Shown here: positions 45,205 through 56,139 of the stretch, in pieces
Layout of the letters: every line of letters starts with the position of its first letter
Numbering within the stretch: the first letter of the stretch is position 1
NCBI GenBank assembly: GCA_963383645.1
Contig: OY726558.1
Coordinates: 183,203,634 to 183,267,633, forward strand
Reading direction: 5' to 3'
Length of the DNA stretch: 64,000 nt
Origin: Muscardinus avellanarius
Lineage: Eukaryota; Chordata; Mammalia; Rodentia; Gliridae
The notes under the pieces: generated by a model
Told to the model about the DNA's origin: nothing
Databases searched by the model: none
Seen by the model: the letters and a program-made list of their open reading frames with translations, nothing else
Program-made: the position numbers and the translations under genes

Positions 45205-45376
45205 TTTTTTACATTATAGTCTCACATCATAATGTAAATCATATTGGCAGTGATCCGCAATGCACACAGCACCTGGTGCCCCCTCTCCCCTTTTCTCCCT
45301 TCCCAATACAGAGTACTAAGATTGACGTTGGTATATTCACATATGTACACGAAGTCAATGGTAGTATGAACCTTGC
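45205..45376 (-). mobile_element. L1 3' end, antisense half of an inverted insertion
   Basis: Colinear with the reverse complement of about 39080-39256: 'attatagtctcacatcataa', 'acagcacctggtgccccctc', 'gtatattcacatatgtacac', ending 'ggtagtat'. It is followed immediately by an L1 piece in the opposite orientation. Confidence 0.9.
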
Positions 45377-45389
45377 AATCAAGTTCTAC

Positions 45390-45627
45390 TCATAATAAAA
45401 AAAGAACAAAATTATGTCACTTGCAAGAAAATGGAAGGACCTAGAGGACATTGAGTTTAGCCAGTCACAGGAAGTGAGGGGTCATATTTTTTCTGTAATA
45501 TGCACATCTAGGGAGTAATTGGGATACCAAAGGGACTCCAGGTAATGGAGGAGAAACTTCAGTGCAGCCAGGGAGGAGGCCTAAGGGACTGGGTGCAGGA
45601 AGCCCGAGGTTCATTAATGGAAACACT
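45390..45627 (+). mobile_element. L1 3' region, sense half of an inverted insertion
   Basis: Sense order as at 38890-39085: 'aagaacaaaattatgtcact', 'gcaagaaaatggaaggacct', 'gggataccaaagggactcca', ending 'gaggttcattaatggaaaca'. It stops at the L1 position where the antisense half begins. This is the signature of twin-primed 5' inversion of one minus-strand insertion. Confidence 0.9.
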
Positions 45628-45629
45628 GA

Positions 45630-45780
45630 TTTCTTTTTAAAATTACTTAGTGCATTACAATTATACATCAGAGCAACATGGATAGCATCTATTAATTGAG
45701 AGAGTTGAGAGAAGTAGAGATCATCCTACTCAATCCTGTCTTTCTCCACAAGTCATATATGTGTCCCATACCATATGAAA
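45630..45780 (-). mobile_element. L1 3' tip, antisense, other subfamily
   Basis: 'cttagtgcattacaattata' after a short T-rich start parallels the antisense 3' ends at 29545 and 33418. It directly abuts the inverted L1. Confidence 0.55.
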
Positions 45781-46051
45781 ATTAGATTAGAATATTATAA
45801 CCTAAAAATTCTTTGTACTTTTATCATAAATATTTGTATATCCTTCTTCCATTCATCTCCAAACTAGAAGGAACATTATTCTTTCACAAATTAACAAAAA
45901 AGAACTAGGATGTGCTCTCGATCTCATTGCCTTCCTCACCTACTTTCATTCTTTTATTATTGATCTCTTTTTCAATATATTTTCTATTGATTTTATTCAT
46001 AAACACAAGCATAATTGGTAACTGCAATTATTAATTTATTTAAAATAAACT

Positions 46052-46170
46052 CCAGGTTCTGGCGTGGTGACGCACGCTTGTAATCACCGTGCTTAGGAGG
46101 TGGAGACAGGAGGATAATGCAGGTTCAAAGTCAGGCTTGCTGGCTTAAAAGACCCTGTGTTTAAAAAAAA

Positions 46171-46222
<52 letters not shown>

Positions 46223-46271
46223 TGGAAGAGTAGCCCAGAGGTAGAAGGGTTTTCAGGAACCCCAGTACCAC
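46052..46271 (+). mobile_element. B1-ID SINE with TG-expanded linker
   Basis: Sense B1 arm ('ggcgtggtgacgcacgcttg'), 'gcttgctggcttaaaagacc', then a TG tract at 46173-46221 where the A-rich linker should be, then ID half 'gaagagtagcccagaggtag' and 'ttcaggaaccccagtaccac'. An AAAT tail follows. Confidence 0.9.
46173..46221. repeat. (TG)n inside a SINE linker
   Basis: About 49 bases of TG separating the B1 and ID halves of the SINE at 46052-46271. Confidence 0.95.
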
Positions 46272-46274
46272 CAA

Positions 46275-46313
<39 letters not shown>

Positions 46314-46315
46314 AA
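46272..46315. repeat. (AAAT)n SINE tail
   Basis: About ten AAAT units forming the tail of the SINE at 46052. Confidence 0.95.
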
Positions 46316-46326
46316 AAACTCAAGAT

Positions 46327-46386
46327 CCCATTTTAAAGGAGTTTAAGTAAGAAATGCCCATTTTAAAGGAGTTTAAGTAAGAAATG
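46327..46386 (+). repeat. perfect tandem duplication, 2 x 30 bp
   Basis: The 30-base unit 46327-46356 (starting CCCATTTTAAAGGAG) is repeated without any change at 46357-46386. Perfect identity points to a recent duplication or an assembly artefact. Confidence 0.95.
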
Positions 46387-46834
46387 TTGCCAGAGTAATA
46401 TTATTTGTACTGTAAAGGATTTATTCTCATATATAAATTTATAGGAGTTGGAATCATTAGAAACATTTATAAACATTGATAGATTTTATCCCATGCTAGT
46501 TGCCATGTGTTCAGGGCAAAGAAATAAAACTTTAGTTCTTGTAGAGATTTTTTTAACTTTTTGACTTGTGTGACTAATTAAGATGTTGTTACATGAAATG
46601 CTAACATTTCCCATTGAGAACCTTTCTTTAGGTACTTTTTCACTGATACTACATTTAAAAATTTGATGTTTTTGCAATAGTAATGTAACTCAGTAGGGAA
46701 TAAAATTCCACCTCACAGTGGCCTGGCTTTTGGCATATATTTTTCTCTCAAAGGTATTTTTTTAAAAAAATCTCATTTTTGTGTGTGTTTAGTTTTGAAC
46801 CATGGGATATAAATTGAAGAGATATTTGTATATA
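46387..46834. other. unassigned sequence
   Basis: No recognised gene or repeat. Confidence 0.4.
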
Positions 46835-46847
46835 TTTTTTAAGGTTC

Positions 46848-47057
46848 CCTTTTTTATAGTACTGGGGATGGAACTCAGGGACATCCTACCTCTGAGCTAC
46901 ACTCCCAGTCCTATGTTTTATTCTTATTTTGAAACAGGGTCTCACTAAGTTGGAGAGGGCCTCACTAAGTGTCTGAGGCTGGCCATAAACCTGCGATCTG
47001 GCTGTCTCAACCTCCCAAATAATGGGATTACAAGCATGTGCCACCATGCCTGGCTTC
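46848..47057 (-). mobile_element. B1-ID SINE, full-length
   Basis: Antisense ID ('tactggggatggaactcagg') and B1 arm ending 'catgtgccaccatgcctggc'. TTTTTTAAGGTTC occurs at 46835-46847 and 47058-47070, a 13-bp target-site duplication. Confidence 0.95.
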
Positions 47058-47070
47058 TTTTTTAAGGTTC

Positions 47071-47644
47071 TCAATCTCTGGACTTTTAATGAGTAATGTA
47101 GTTAGGAGAGAAAGGGACAATATGCTAGCAATTATTGGATAAAATTTAATGACATTATTTTAGGCTTCCACACATGAAGCTACTCCTGCCTTCACAGGCA
47201 TTTTGTTTTTATGTTGCTTCATTTTCTCCTATCTAAACTATTCCCTTTTTTATCTTTTTACTCATTGTCACTTTTGCTTCTCTTTCCCAGTGTTTGTGTT
47301 AATTACTGACACGCGATCCTTTATTATCTTAAAAACTATATGAAGTATGGTTCCACTAATTTCTCTGACTTCGCCTTCCCTGAAAATTCATTTCCTTGTA
47401 GGTGTAGTCATGAACTCTGGAGAGAACAGCATGGGATCAAACTTATCTCCAGCCCTTCCTAGCTCCATGGCTGTACAGCAAACCAAACTAGTCTGCATCT
47501 TTGTGTTCTTATCTGTAGGAAGAAGGGGATAAACATATAACCGATCTTCCAAGGTTGGTAATGACCACTTGGTAAGCATTTGTTGAACAAACATGCACGC
47601 TCTTCTTGGATGCTTCGTACTCTGTTATCACATCTAACTAAAAC
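47071..47644. other. unassigned sequence
   Basis: No repeat recognised. Mutually overlapping ORFs at 47347-47594 on opposite strands have no recognised domain. Confidence 0.4.
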
Positions 47645-47653
47645 AAATGCCCC

Positions 47654-47882
47654 GAAAGGAGGGGGGAAGAAGGAAAATCTCTAAAACACACAATATACTT
47701 AAACATATTGAAGTCAACCATTAAACCAAGCAAGGGAAGGAGGGATGGGGAGGGAATGGGGTGGAAATTGGGTAGGGGTTAAATAGGTGATGTGTACATG
47801 TATATACACACAATTTTTTTTTTACTCCAATATGATGTATGAATATAATGCACCAATAAAAAATAAAAAATTTAAAAAAAAG
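47654..47882 (+). mobile_element. lineage-specific L1 3' end
   Basis: Sense 'aaaatctctaaaacacacaa', 'ggaaggagggatggggaggg', 'gtgatgtgtacatgtatata', 'taatgcaccaataaaaaata'. AAATGCCCC at 47645-47653 and 47883-47891 is a target-site duplication of about 9 bases. Only about 230 bases of L1 were integrated. Confidence 0.9.
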
Positions 47883-47891
47883 AAATGCCCC

Positions 47892-48595
47892 ATTTCTTCT
47901 GAGTCTAAACTTTCATACTGAGCTTGGATTACCAATGCCTCTACTTCCTTGGGGACTTTTCTGGTTTTATAAAGTACCTTTTCATAATTCTAGATCTTGG
48001 CTGGACAACGTACTTTAGTGATAATGGAATCTTTCCATATTTTAAAATTTTATTTTATCGTATTAGGATGGGCTACTTACAACATGATGTCTTTGGGATT
48101 TTCTATATAATATTGTCTTTGAATAGTATTCCCCATCTTGTTTGTCTGGCCTAACTCGAGTCATTGTTCACCTTTGTGCTGTTTCTCTGAGCTTTAGCCC
48201 TGTCTGTTAGAACGGGTTCATGCACTTCTCCCTGGTAACCTGGTAGCCTTCACCATCATGACTTGTAAATGTTGCTTTACTTGCCTGGACCCAGCAGAAA
48301 TGAGTTTTTTTTTTTTTTTTTGAGAACTATACTTGTTCTTCTATTCCATTATCTCAACAAAACTGTTTGTCCCAGTTGTGTGTGTGTATGTGTGTGTGTG
48401 TGTGTGTGTCAGTGAATAAATGAGTGTTTGAATTTGATAAACATTTTATTCTGTACCTACTACCATAAGAATCTGTTTCAAATACTATGTGAACTACTAA
48501 GTAATAAAGTGTGTTAATCACTGACATGATTCTCAATCCATCTATGGGTAGCCAACAAATGTGCTTTCATCAAATATATTTCTGAGTTTTTTAAA
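47892..48595. other. unassigned sequence with (TG)n and poly(T)
   Basis: Contains poly(T) at about 48306-48321 and an imperfect TG tract at 48377-48409. No gene recognised. Confidence 0.4.
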
Positions 48596-48596
48596 G

Positions 48597-48652
48597 TACT
48601 TTTTTGGTGCCTTACAATCTCACATCATAATGCAGTTCATAGCGACAGTGAC
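48597..48652 (-). mobile_element. L1 3' tip, antisense
   Basis: 'gccttacaatctcacatcat' and 'aatgcagttcatagcgacag' match the antisense extreme 3' end of the L1 subfamily at 38853 and 45205. Very short. Confidence 0.6.
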
Positions 48653-48654
48653 AT

Positions 48655-49399
48655 AAGTGAATTTATTTAAAAAAATCAAAGAATGTTACTTGATAGGCTG
48701 AATAACAAGAATAACAGCTTCATTTTTTTAGCAAAGTCCCATTTGGGAGAGAGTATCATATTTCATTTATTGTAACATTAACTATCCTGTTTTGAAGAAC
48801 CCAAACAACAAAATACATTACACTTTATAATATTTCTTCATAGCTTTTTCCTATGAATTAATTTTTTTCTTGAGGTTAATGCAGATTATATTTTCTATCC
48901 AGAGGCAAAGGATTAAAAATAATGTTATGCCATCTTATTATAGAAAAAAAAGTTTTGAAGGAGTATGATTAGTTTCTGTAACCTCCATGTCTGGAAATAT
49001 GTTGATAATGTGTTGTCTAAAATGAGGGGCCTTCAAGAGCTTTCTGTGGCTTAGATGTGCATTTTTGAGATATTGAATATATGGCTTGGTGATTTTTATA
49101 TAAGGGCTTTATTGTTTCATTGATCTTGTCTATTTCTATTTGCCTTGGTAGCAAACAGAACTGACATAATTGTCAGTGTAAGTGAAAACATACTTGAACA
49201 GTGTCTCTCTCCTTGGACTTTGCAGGTTTGGCCTTTAAGCATTGATTTGATATTTCGTTGATAAACCTGTCAAGACTGTCTAGTAGTTCAGTTTTAGAAG
49301 CATTTATGTCTTATGTTTCCTAAGTAGTCCAGATGTATTAATAAACCTAAGGAGCATCTATTTTCCATTTTTCCAAATTTCCAAGATAAACTCTCATTC
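48655..49399. other. unassigned sequence
   Basis: No recognised gene or repeat. Confidence 0.4.
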
Positions 49400-49711
49400 A
49401 TTCATATTTAGCCTCCACAATTTTTTAAAATGTAATTTTAAGATTTTAAATATTCTTTTACCACTACAATTGCCTCCTTCCCAGTTTCATCTCAAATCTT
49501 TATTCTACCATTTCTTCTATTTTTGTTTAATGAAGTATTTTCTATTTTTGTTATGACTTATTCTTTAATGTAAATTATTTAGATATGCATTTTTAAGTCT
49601 CAAATATATAGAGTTATATAATCTTCCTGTTATTGGCCCCTCTTTTCACAAAATTGTGTCTTGTAACTCTCTTCTTTACACGGTTTTCTGCACTAAACAT
49701 CTATACATTTG
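49400..49711 (-). mobile_element. old L1M ORF2 fragment, antisense
   Basis: T-rich sentences such as 'acttattctttaatgtaaat' and 'ttttaagtctcaaatatata' follow antisense L1 ORF2 order. Diverged. Confidence 0.5.
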
Positions 49712-49724
49712 TTCTAGTTTGTTT

Positions 49725-49959
49725 GATTGTTTGTTTATTTATTTATTTATTTATTGGTACTGGGGATGGAACCCATGGGCATTGTACCTCCAATCTACAC
49801 CCCCAGACCTATATTTTAAGTCTTTTTTATTTTTGAAACAGGGTCTCACTGAGTTGCAAAGGGCCTAAGTTGCTGAGGCTGTCTGGGAACCCGTGATCCT
49901 CCTCTGGTCTCAGCCTCCTTAATACTGGGATTACAAGTGTACGCCACCATGCCCGTTTT
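49725..49959 (-). mobile_element. B1-ID SINE with TTTA tail
   Basis: A (TTTA)n tail, antisense ID ('actggggatggaacccatgg') and B1 arm ending 'gtgtacgccaccatgcccg'. TTCTAGTTTGTTT at 49712-49724 and 49960-49972 forms a 13-bp target-site duplication. Confidence 0.95.
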
Positions 49960-50229
49960 TTCTAGTTTGTTTTGTGTTTCAAAAAGAGCAAAGAAGACTT
50001 TCGGACCCACTTTTGTTCTTTGTACAGCTCATTTCTTAGCTCGGTATTCTAGCAGGAATCTTTGAAGGAGCACTTAAGAGTCAGGGTGGCCACTTGTTGA
50101 CCTTCTAGTCTTTTCTCAAACCACTTCAGCCAGGTTGTTGGCCCTCCTGCTCTCCTGTAATTGCTGTAGTGACCGCCACTTACCAGCTGAGATGTTTGGG
50201 TCTGATTATGGTCCACTCTTTAATCAATT

Positions 50230-50683
50230 AGTGAAAGCAGAGCATTGAAATCTCTGCTTTTAACTGGAGATCGACTTTCTTCCATTTGCAGTTCTATTTT
50301 TTTATTTTTGGCTTGAGATATTTTAAACTTTATTATTGAGTACATGAATATAACTGATTTTTATATTATCCTGCTGGATTGGTTCCCTTATCATTAAAAA
50401 TCATCCTCTTACACTTGATAATATCCTTTACTATAAAATATATTTGATATTCATATAGTCATTCCAGTTTAATATAATTAGTGAAGTAATGAGTTATTTT
50501 GATGCATCTTTTATCTGTGCTCATTCTTTTATTGTTGTCTTTTGGGTACTGTGTGTTTTTGACATGCAGCATATAGTTGTATTATGTTATTATCAAATCT
50601 ACTGATGTCTATTTTAAATTAGCATCTTTAGATTATTTATATGTTATATCATTAAACAGAAGATTAGATTTAAATTTATCAGA
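50230..50683 (-). mobile_element. old L1M ORF2, antisense, part 1
   Basis: Antisense L1 order with 'atcattaaaaatcatcctct', 'gatattcatatagtcattcc', 'gacatgcagcatatagttgt'. It is interrupted at 50684 by a SINE and continues beyond. Confidence 0.6.
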
Positions 50684-50838
50684 TTTTGCTGGGCGTGATG
50701 GCACACGCTTGTAATCCCCATGCTTGGGAGCCGTGCTGGCTTAAGACACCCTGTTTCCAAATAAAAATAATATAGAATAGGTCTGGGAGTATAGACTGGA
50801 GGTAGAAGGGCTTTCAGAAACCCCAGTACCACAAAAAA
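50684..50838 (+). mobile_element. B1-ID SINE with internal deletion
   Basis: Sense B1 start then 'gcttgggagccgtgctggct': about 30 bases of the B1 arm are missing. ID half 'gggagtatagactggaggta', 'tttcagaaaccccagtacca'. TAAATTTATCAGA at 50671-50683 and 50839-50851 forms a 13-bp target-site duplication. Confidence 0.95.
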
Positions 50839-50871
50839 TAAATTTATCAGACTTTTTTTTGTTTGCTTTTT

Positions 50872-51074
50872 TATTTTGGTACCATGTACTAAATCCAAGG
50901 GGCATTCTATGTTTGAGGGACACACCCACTCCTTTATTTTATTTTACTTCTTTGTTTTGAAAATGGAATCTTGCTAGGTTGCTGAGAGTGATGTTCCTTT
51001 GCCAAGGCTATCCTAAACTGTCCTTGAACTCCCAAGAACTAGGATTATAGGCTTAAGGTACCACCACACCTAGT
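50872..51074 (-). mobile_element. B1-ID SINE, old type
   Basis: Antisense ID ('ggtaccatgtactaaatcca'), long middle, and B1 arm with 'ccaagaactaggattatagg'. Also inserted in the antisense L1M. Confidence 0.75.
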
Positions 51075-51640
51075 ATTATCAGTTTTAATGCCTTTTCTGC
51101 TGAATATACATTTGTCCGTTTGTACTGAGTTTGATTTATTGATTTTTCTTTTGAATATGGGTTGCATCTTCTTGTTTTCTTGCATCTCTAGTAATTTTAA
51201 TTTAAATATGAGACATTATAATTTTTACCTTTTTGCATATTGGACATTTTCACATTCCTATAAATATTCTTGAGCTTGTTCTAGGATCCAGTTAAGCTTA
51301 TTTTTTGAGGCTTCTTATTTGTATATATTTGTAGATGGAACCAGAGACTTACTTAGTCTAGTGTTAATTATTCTCTGCCATGAAGCAAGATCCTTTGGGT
51401 ACTCTACCTAGTACCCCATGAATTATGAGATACCTTAGGCTTACTAGAAGAAAAGACAGTATCACTGCTGAGAGTATTGGGTATTTCCTCTAATTCTTGG
51501 GTGACTATTTCTTCTTCTCTTGGTAGTAACCCTATGTGTGTGATCTAAAAATATTCTGGTAAATATTTGGGGGAGACCCTTAATTTCTCCAGAGTTTCAA
51601 TAGTATCTCATGACTAAGAAAATCTTCCTGAGTCTGCATG
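51075..51640 (-). mobile_element. old L1M/HAL1-class repeat, antisense, part 2
   Basis: Contains 'cttgcatctctagtaatttt', 'attcctataaatattcttga', 'ggatccagttaagcttattt', 'agcaagatcctttgggtact', 'tttcctctaattcttgggtg'. These form a widespread mammalian repeat that I remember as L1M/HAL1-class. The class assignment is less sure than the repeat status. Confidence 0.5.
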
Positions 51641-52020
51641 GGTTCAGCTTCCCAATCCAAGTCCTGGAAACTTTTTAAAGCAGTAAACTAGAGCTGTTGC
51701 AGGACCAACCTTGTGTTTTCCCCCTTAGCTCTCAAGGATTATTGTCTTTTATAGTATGTTATCCATCAAATTGAAAATCATATGTTTTATTATTTTTTCT
51801 TGTTCATTTCTGGTATGATGCTACATGTAGTCCCTATTTGTTTTTAATGTTGGCCAGAAGCAGAAGTTAAAGTCTTTAAATTTTTCTTTAGTAAATAACT
51901 AACTTACTAAGATAAATTCTCTCCCATTTATAGCATTTATTAACTGTCTTTTCAGCCTTGAACTTACTTATAATTTGCAGATCTTGTTTCAAGTCTTCTT
52001 CCCATAGAGATTGTCCCTCA
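51641..52020. other. unassigned sequence
   Basis: No recognised gene or repeat. Confidence 0.4.
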
Positions 52021-52024
52021 TGTG

Positions 52025-52396
52025 CTATATTAGTCTTCCACTACTATAGCAAAAACTTGAGATAGTCAGCTTATGAAGAGAGTAGGTTTGTTTTTTCTCC
52101 TAGCTATAGAAATTTCAGGCCATGTCCATTTGGCCCTCCTGATTTGGAGTATTAGTAGCAAAACATGGAACATGTAGTGCAGCAAAACCACTTCACCTCA
52201 TAGACAGGAAGTGAAAGAGAGAGAAGGGGCTGTGGTCCCACTATTTTCTTTGATGGCATGCCCCAATGATACAAGTGCCTCAGAGTAGGCCCCACCTCTT
52301 GAAGGCTCCACAATCCACTCATAGCGCCATGCTGGAGATCGGGCTTTTAACACATAGACCTTTGGGGGACATTTATCCACTTATCCCAACATAGTA
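52025..52396 (-). mobile_element. MaLR LTR (MST/MLT1-like), antisense
   Basis: Antisense order: 'gtcttccactactatagcaa', 'ctgtggtcccactattttct', 'taggccccacctcttgaagg', 'aacacatagacctttggggg'. The 60-codon ORF at 52198-52380 is a frame of this LTR. Confidence 0.8.
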
Positions 52397-53690
52397 TATG
52401 TTTTCCTAGTAAGTTATTTTGAGCCTGCCAATACCACAGACTCAGTGGGTATGCAACCTCAGCTTATGTCAGAGCCTCGGCTCATGATTTTTAAGCATTA
52501 TGATGTAGATTTGGGACCTTCTCTTCCCTGCTCCATTTCATAAAATACAGACCTATTTCAAACCAGATTCAACAAAATTATACTTATATCTTGGCCACAG
52601 GGAAAAATTTATTTTTTTACAATGGTGAGGAGAAATACTGTTCCTATCCACTGTCATGGCAGACACTATATTCCTATGTCCTGATTCCTCATTGGGTTCT
52701 TGTTTCTTCCCTAAAGTCTAAAATAGAAGATATGTGTAATGGCTTTGTCCTTGATACTGACAGTCCCATCCTGTCTGTGGGTTGTTGATTTTAGCTTCTA
52801 TTTTCTATTCTCTCTATTCATATCTGGTACACAGAGACTTTTTTTACTATTGTTTTCATCAACTGTTTTCTGTTAATTTTTTACTTTGGGGGTAAAAAAA
52901 GAAAATGTTTAATTTATGCTTAATCCACTGTTTCATTGAGAATAGTTTTTAAAAGGTGGAAGAAAGAGAAGACCATAAAGAATGTTGACAAGAATGATTT
53001 GAGAAACCTCTGATATTGTGTTCTTTGAAACAGAATAATTTTATAATTTTTAATTATTTTTTCTATATATTTTATGATTATCTTTTTAGAGATTCTGATA
53101 AAGACAAGAGTATTTTAATTATTAGTGCATGAGGGATAACAACCTTTCTGAGATCATAGCTATTCTAGTGTACTTAAAGATTATGATATTTACTGGAAAA
53201 TGGTAAAAAACTAGCCTGCAAATTATCAGTAACAGTATACTTTATATATCATATGGCAAGAGATCTAGTCAAATTGAAATAAAACTTAAATGATATAAAT
53301 ATTTCTAGATATGTTTTAAGTAGAGCTATTTCACTAAGAGCCATTCACTTGGAATCCAGGGAATATAATAGTTGTTCAATTGAAATATCTAAAAATAAAA
53401 AAAAAGGATTCTGGTTACAATCTATACCTGATTTTATGTTTCAACATTCCATCTTTGCAAATTAGATTGTCAATCCAGGGTGCCCAAAAGCTTTAGATGT
53501 CTTGTCAATGTCTACCCAGCTGTGTTTTTAATTGATTTGTTTTAAACTTAGGTAATTATGTACTAAGTATGGCTTTCTAAATGTAATACATTAGTTGAAA
53601 TTTCCCAATTATGTTAAAATATTTCGTAAGTACCAGGGATTATTTTGATTATCATATTCTCCTCAACATTTTTAAATGGATATGAACTTT
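52397..53690. other. unassigned AT-rich sequence
   Basis: About 1.3 kb without a recognised repeat. The ORF at 52591-52788 has no recognised domain. Confidence 0.4.
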
Positions 53691-53691
53691 T

Positions 53692-53896
53692 GAGGGGAAC
53701 TAAGAATTGAACCCAGGGACATTCTACCTCTGAGCTACACCCCCAGATATATATGTGTATTTTATTCTTTATTTTTTAAACAGGATCTCTCTAAGTTGCA
53801 GAGGGCCTCCCTAAGTAGCTGAGGCTGGCCGCTGTGATCATCCTGTCTCAGCCTTTCAAGTCCTGGTATTACAAGTGGGCACCATCATACACGGAA
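53692..53896 (-). mobile_element. B1-ID SINE, old type
   Basis: Antisense ID ('aattgaacccagggacattc', 'tgagctacacccccag') and B1 arm ('gtagctgaggctggccgctg'). Confidence 0.9.
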
Positions 53897-54611
53897 TAAT
53901 GGCTAAAAATTTAAAAAATATTCTGTGGAATATTGGCCCATAGTTATAATTCTCTTTATAAAGACACTGTTTTGTAATTGAACTTTTTTTTCATTCTACC
54001 AAATACGAGTTTTTCCTCTCACCTTGCTACACCTTAAACCTTTTTAAATAGTTGCTAAAAAACTAGCTACTCTTAAAAATTTCATGTTTAGAAATTTCAA
54101 GTTCTTCCTTACCTCTATAAGTAAAGTTCCTGCACATTTTCAACTTACCATAAACTGTACTCAGTAACTAATTAGCATAATCGTTATCTTTGTGAGTTTA
54201 GACACAGAGCAGCCTTAAGCAAACATCATCATGAAAAAAATCTTTTTGCATAATTGTTTCATGTTGAGTCTGGTTCTTTGTAGAGATTATTAAACACAAA
54301 TAATGTGCACATTTAAAATTCAATACTATAATTAAAAGAAAATGCAAATAAAAACATTGAATTTAGTTATGATGGGAACAATTTTGTTTAATAGAATAGT
54401 AATATTAATTTACAAAAGATTCAAAGGAAAACCCATCTCATTAATTCATAATTACATATTCCTCCATTTTGGGATAGAATGTGGAGAGGTGGTAGTTGTG
54501 TGTTTATTCATGAAAATATTTTTTAAATTAGAAAAGCCGTTTAATTATATTCAGGTTCTTCTGCACTTAAAAGTCTATGTATAATGTGATTTTTTAAAAT
54601 TAAAAATGAAT
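53897..54611. other. unassigned AT-rich sequence
   Basis: No recognised gene. The 80-codon plus ORF at 54342-54584 is AT-driven and domainless. Confidence 0.4.
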
Positions 54612-54810
54612 TTAGTGCAATGACCGTCACCTGTAATCCCAGTATTTGGGAGGCTTGTAAGAGGAGAATCGCAGGTTTGAAGCCAACTTCAGCAACTTAA
54701 ACCCCAAGCACCTTAGTGAGACTTGTTTCAAAATAGAAAACACAAATGGCTGGTGGTATACATCAGAGCTAGAGTGCCCCTTCATTCAATTCCCAGTGTC
54801 AAACAGAAAC
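54612..54810 (+). mobile_element. B1-ID SINE, old type
   Basis: Sense B1 arm ('gtcacctgtaatcccagtat'), 'caccttagtgagacttgttt', ID half 'gctggtggtatacatcagag'. Confidence 0.8.
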
Positions 54811-54915
54811 ACAAAACAAAACACACAAACATCTGGAGGGTCATCTATTTAGTGGAAATATTCCAAAAGTTTATGTGGAAAATAAACATATACAGAATTT
54901 GTAATAAGATCTCAG

Positions 54916-55118
54916 TGAATCCACATGTGGCACACACCTATAATTATAGTACTTGGGATGCTAAGACAGGAGGATCACAGGTTTCAGTCTAGCACATGGT
55001 AATTTAGGGAAACCCTCAGCAATTTAGCAAGACTGTTAAAAAAAAAATTAGCTGGGGGGCATAGCTCAGCTCAGAAGTAGAATGCTCCTAGATTCAATCC
55101 CCAGAAATTCCCTACCCT
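54916..55118 (+). mobile_element. B1-ID SINE, old type
   Basis: Sense B1 arm ('catgtggcacacacctataa'), long middle, ID half with a 5-base duplication ('cagctcagctcagaagtaga') and 'tagattcaatccccag'. Confidence 0.85.
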
Positions 55119-55189
55119 CAAAAAAGTACTCAGTCATGCACCTTTCTTGTAAAACCCACTTTCTTATAATTAAATATAGCTACTTGATT

Positions 55190-55325
55190 TAGCCAAAATG
55201 CACGGACATGCTAATTAGCTTGACTATCGTGATCAGTGCAGAATGTACACATACATCAAAACATCGTCTGGATCATAAATATGTGGAATTTTTATTTGTC
55301 TATTATACTTCAATGAAGTGGGAAA
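55190..55325 (+). mobile_element. L1M 3' end (L1MA/MB-like)
   Basis: Sense 'catgctaattagcttgacta', 'acatcaaaacatcgtctgga', 'atttttatttgtctattata' and 'cttcaatgaagtgggaaaga' follow a well-known L1M 3' UTR end. Confidence 0.75.
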
Positions 55326-55696
55326 GAAACATTAAAATAATAAAGCCTCTAATTATTTATAAATAGTAAATAATGATTCTACTGTAGCAGTTGTTCTTGG
55401 GCATAATTACAGACTTATAATTTTTTTATTCATTATCTATTTCAGTATTACAGCACTGATTTAATGTCTGACTTTTAATTTGATCATAGGAAGATGATCC
55501 TCTGATACCTTGGAAGTTCTGCCTGACCTTCTATAATTAATTTTAGAAAGCTCATCAGAAAATATTTTTAATACATAAAAGAAATAGGTCCATTCATCTT
55601 CATCTTAACCTATAATAAATAAGGCATATATTTGTTAATAGGTATTGAATTGAGCTGTTGAGCTTGCCTAGAACTATTAGGATGTTGGGTTAGGTC

Positions 55697-55699
<3 letters not shown>
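55326..55699. other. unassigned sequence
   Basis: No recognised gene or repeat. Confidence 0.4.

Positions 55700-55751
<52 letters not shown>
55700..55751. repeat. (CA)n microsatellite
   Basis: About 50 bases of CA with one T interruption near its start. Confidence 0.95.
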
Positions 55752-55754
<3 letters not shown>

Positions 55755-55870
55755 TATGACTACAAAAGCTGTGCTTTTAAATGGAGTTTTCATTCCTTAT
55801 TATAAAGATACCTCCAAGATTTATATTAACATTCTTTGAGCAACAAATGAGTACTAAGAGGATAGTTTAA

Positions 55871-55902
55871 GAGAGAGAGAAAGAGAGAGAGAGAGAGATT
55901 GT

Positions 55903-55948
<46 letters not shown>
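55871..55948. repeat. compound (GA)n(GT)n microsatellite
   Basis: A GA tract (55871-55898) passes into a GT tract (55901-55948), which occupies the tail position of the following SINE. Confidence 0.95.
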
Positions 55949-55952
<4 letters not shown>

Positions 55953-56117
55953 GGGGATTGAAACCAGGGGAGTTCTACTTCTGAGCTATACTTGCAGTCC
56001 TATTTTATTTTTTAATTTGAAACAAGATCTCACTAAGTTTCTGATGCCTCCAATGTGGGTTCCTCTTATCTAAGCCTCCTAAGTACTGAGGTTACAGGCT
56101 TACAGTACCATCCCTGC
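55949..56117 (-). mobile_element. B1-ID SINE with GT/GA tail
   Basis: Antisense ID ('actggggattgaaaccaggg') and a damaged B1 arm ('ctaagtactgaggttacagg'). Confidence 0.8.
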
Positions 56118-56139
56118 ATTCACAGTTTTTTGGTTTTTT

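Noticed and set aside
46093..46323. A repeat array that might suggest a CRISPR-like or satellite structure
   Set aside because: It is simply a SINE with a TG-expanded linker and an AAAT tail; there are no spacers.
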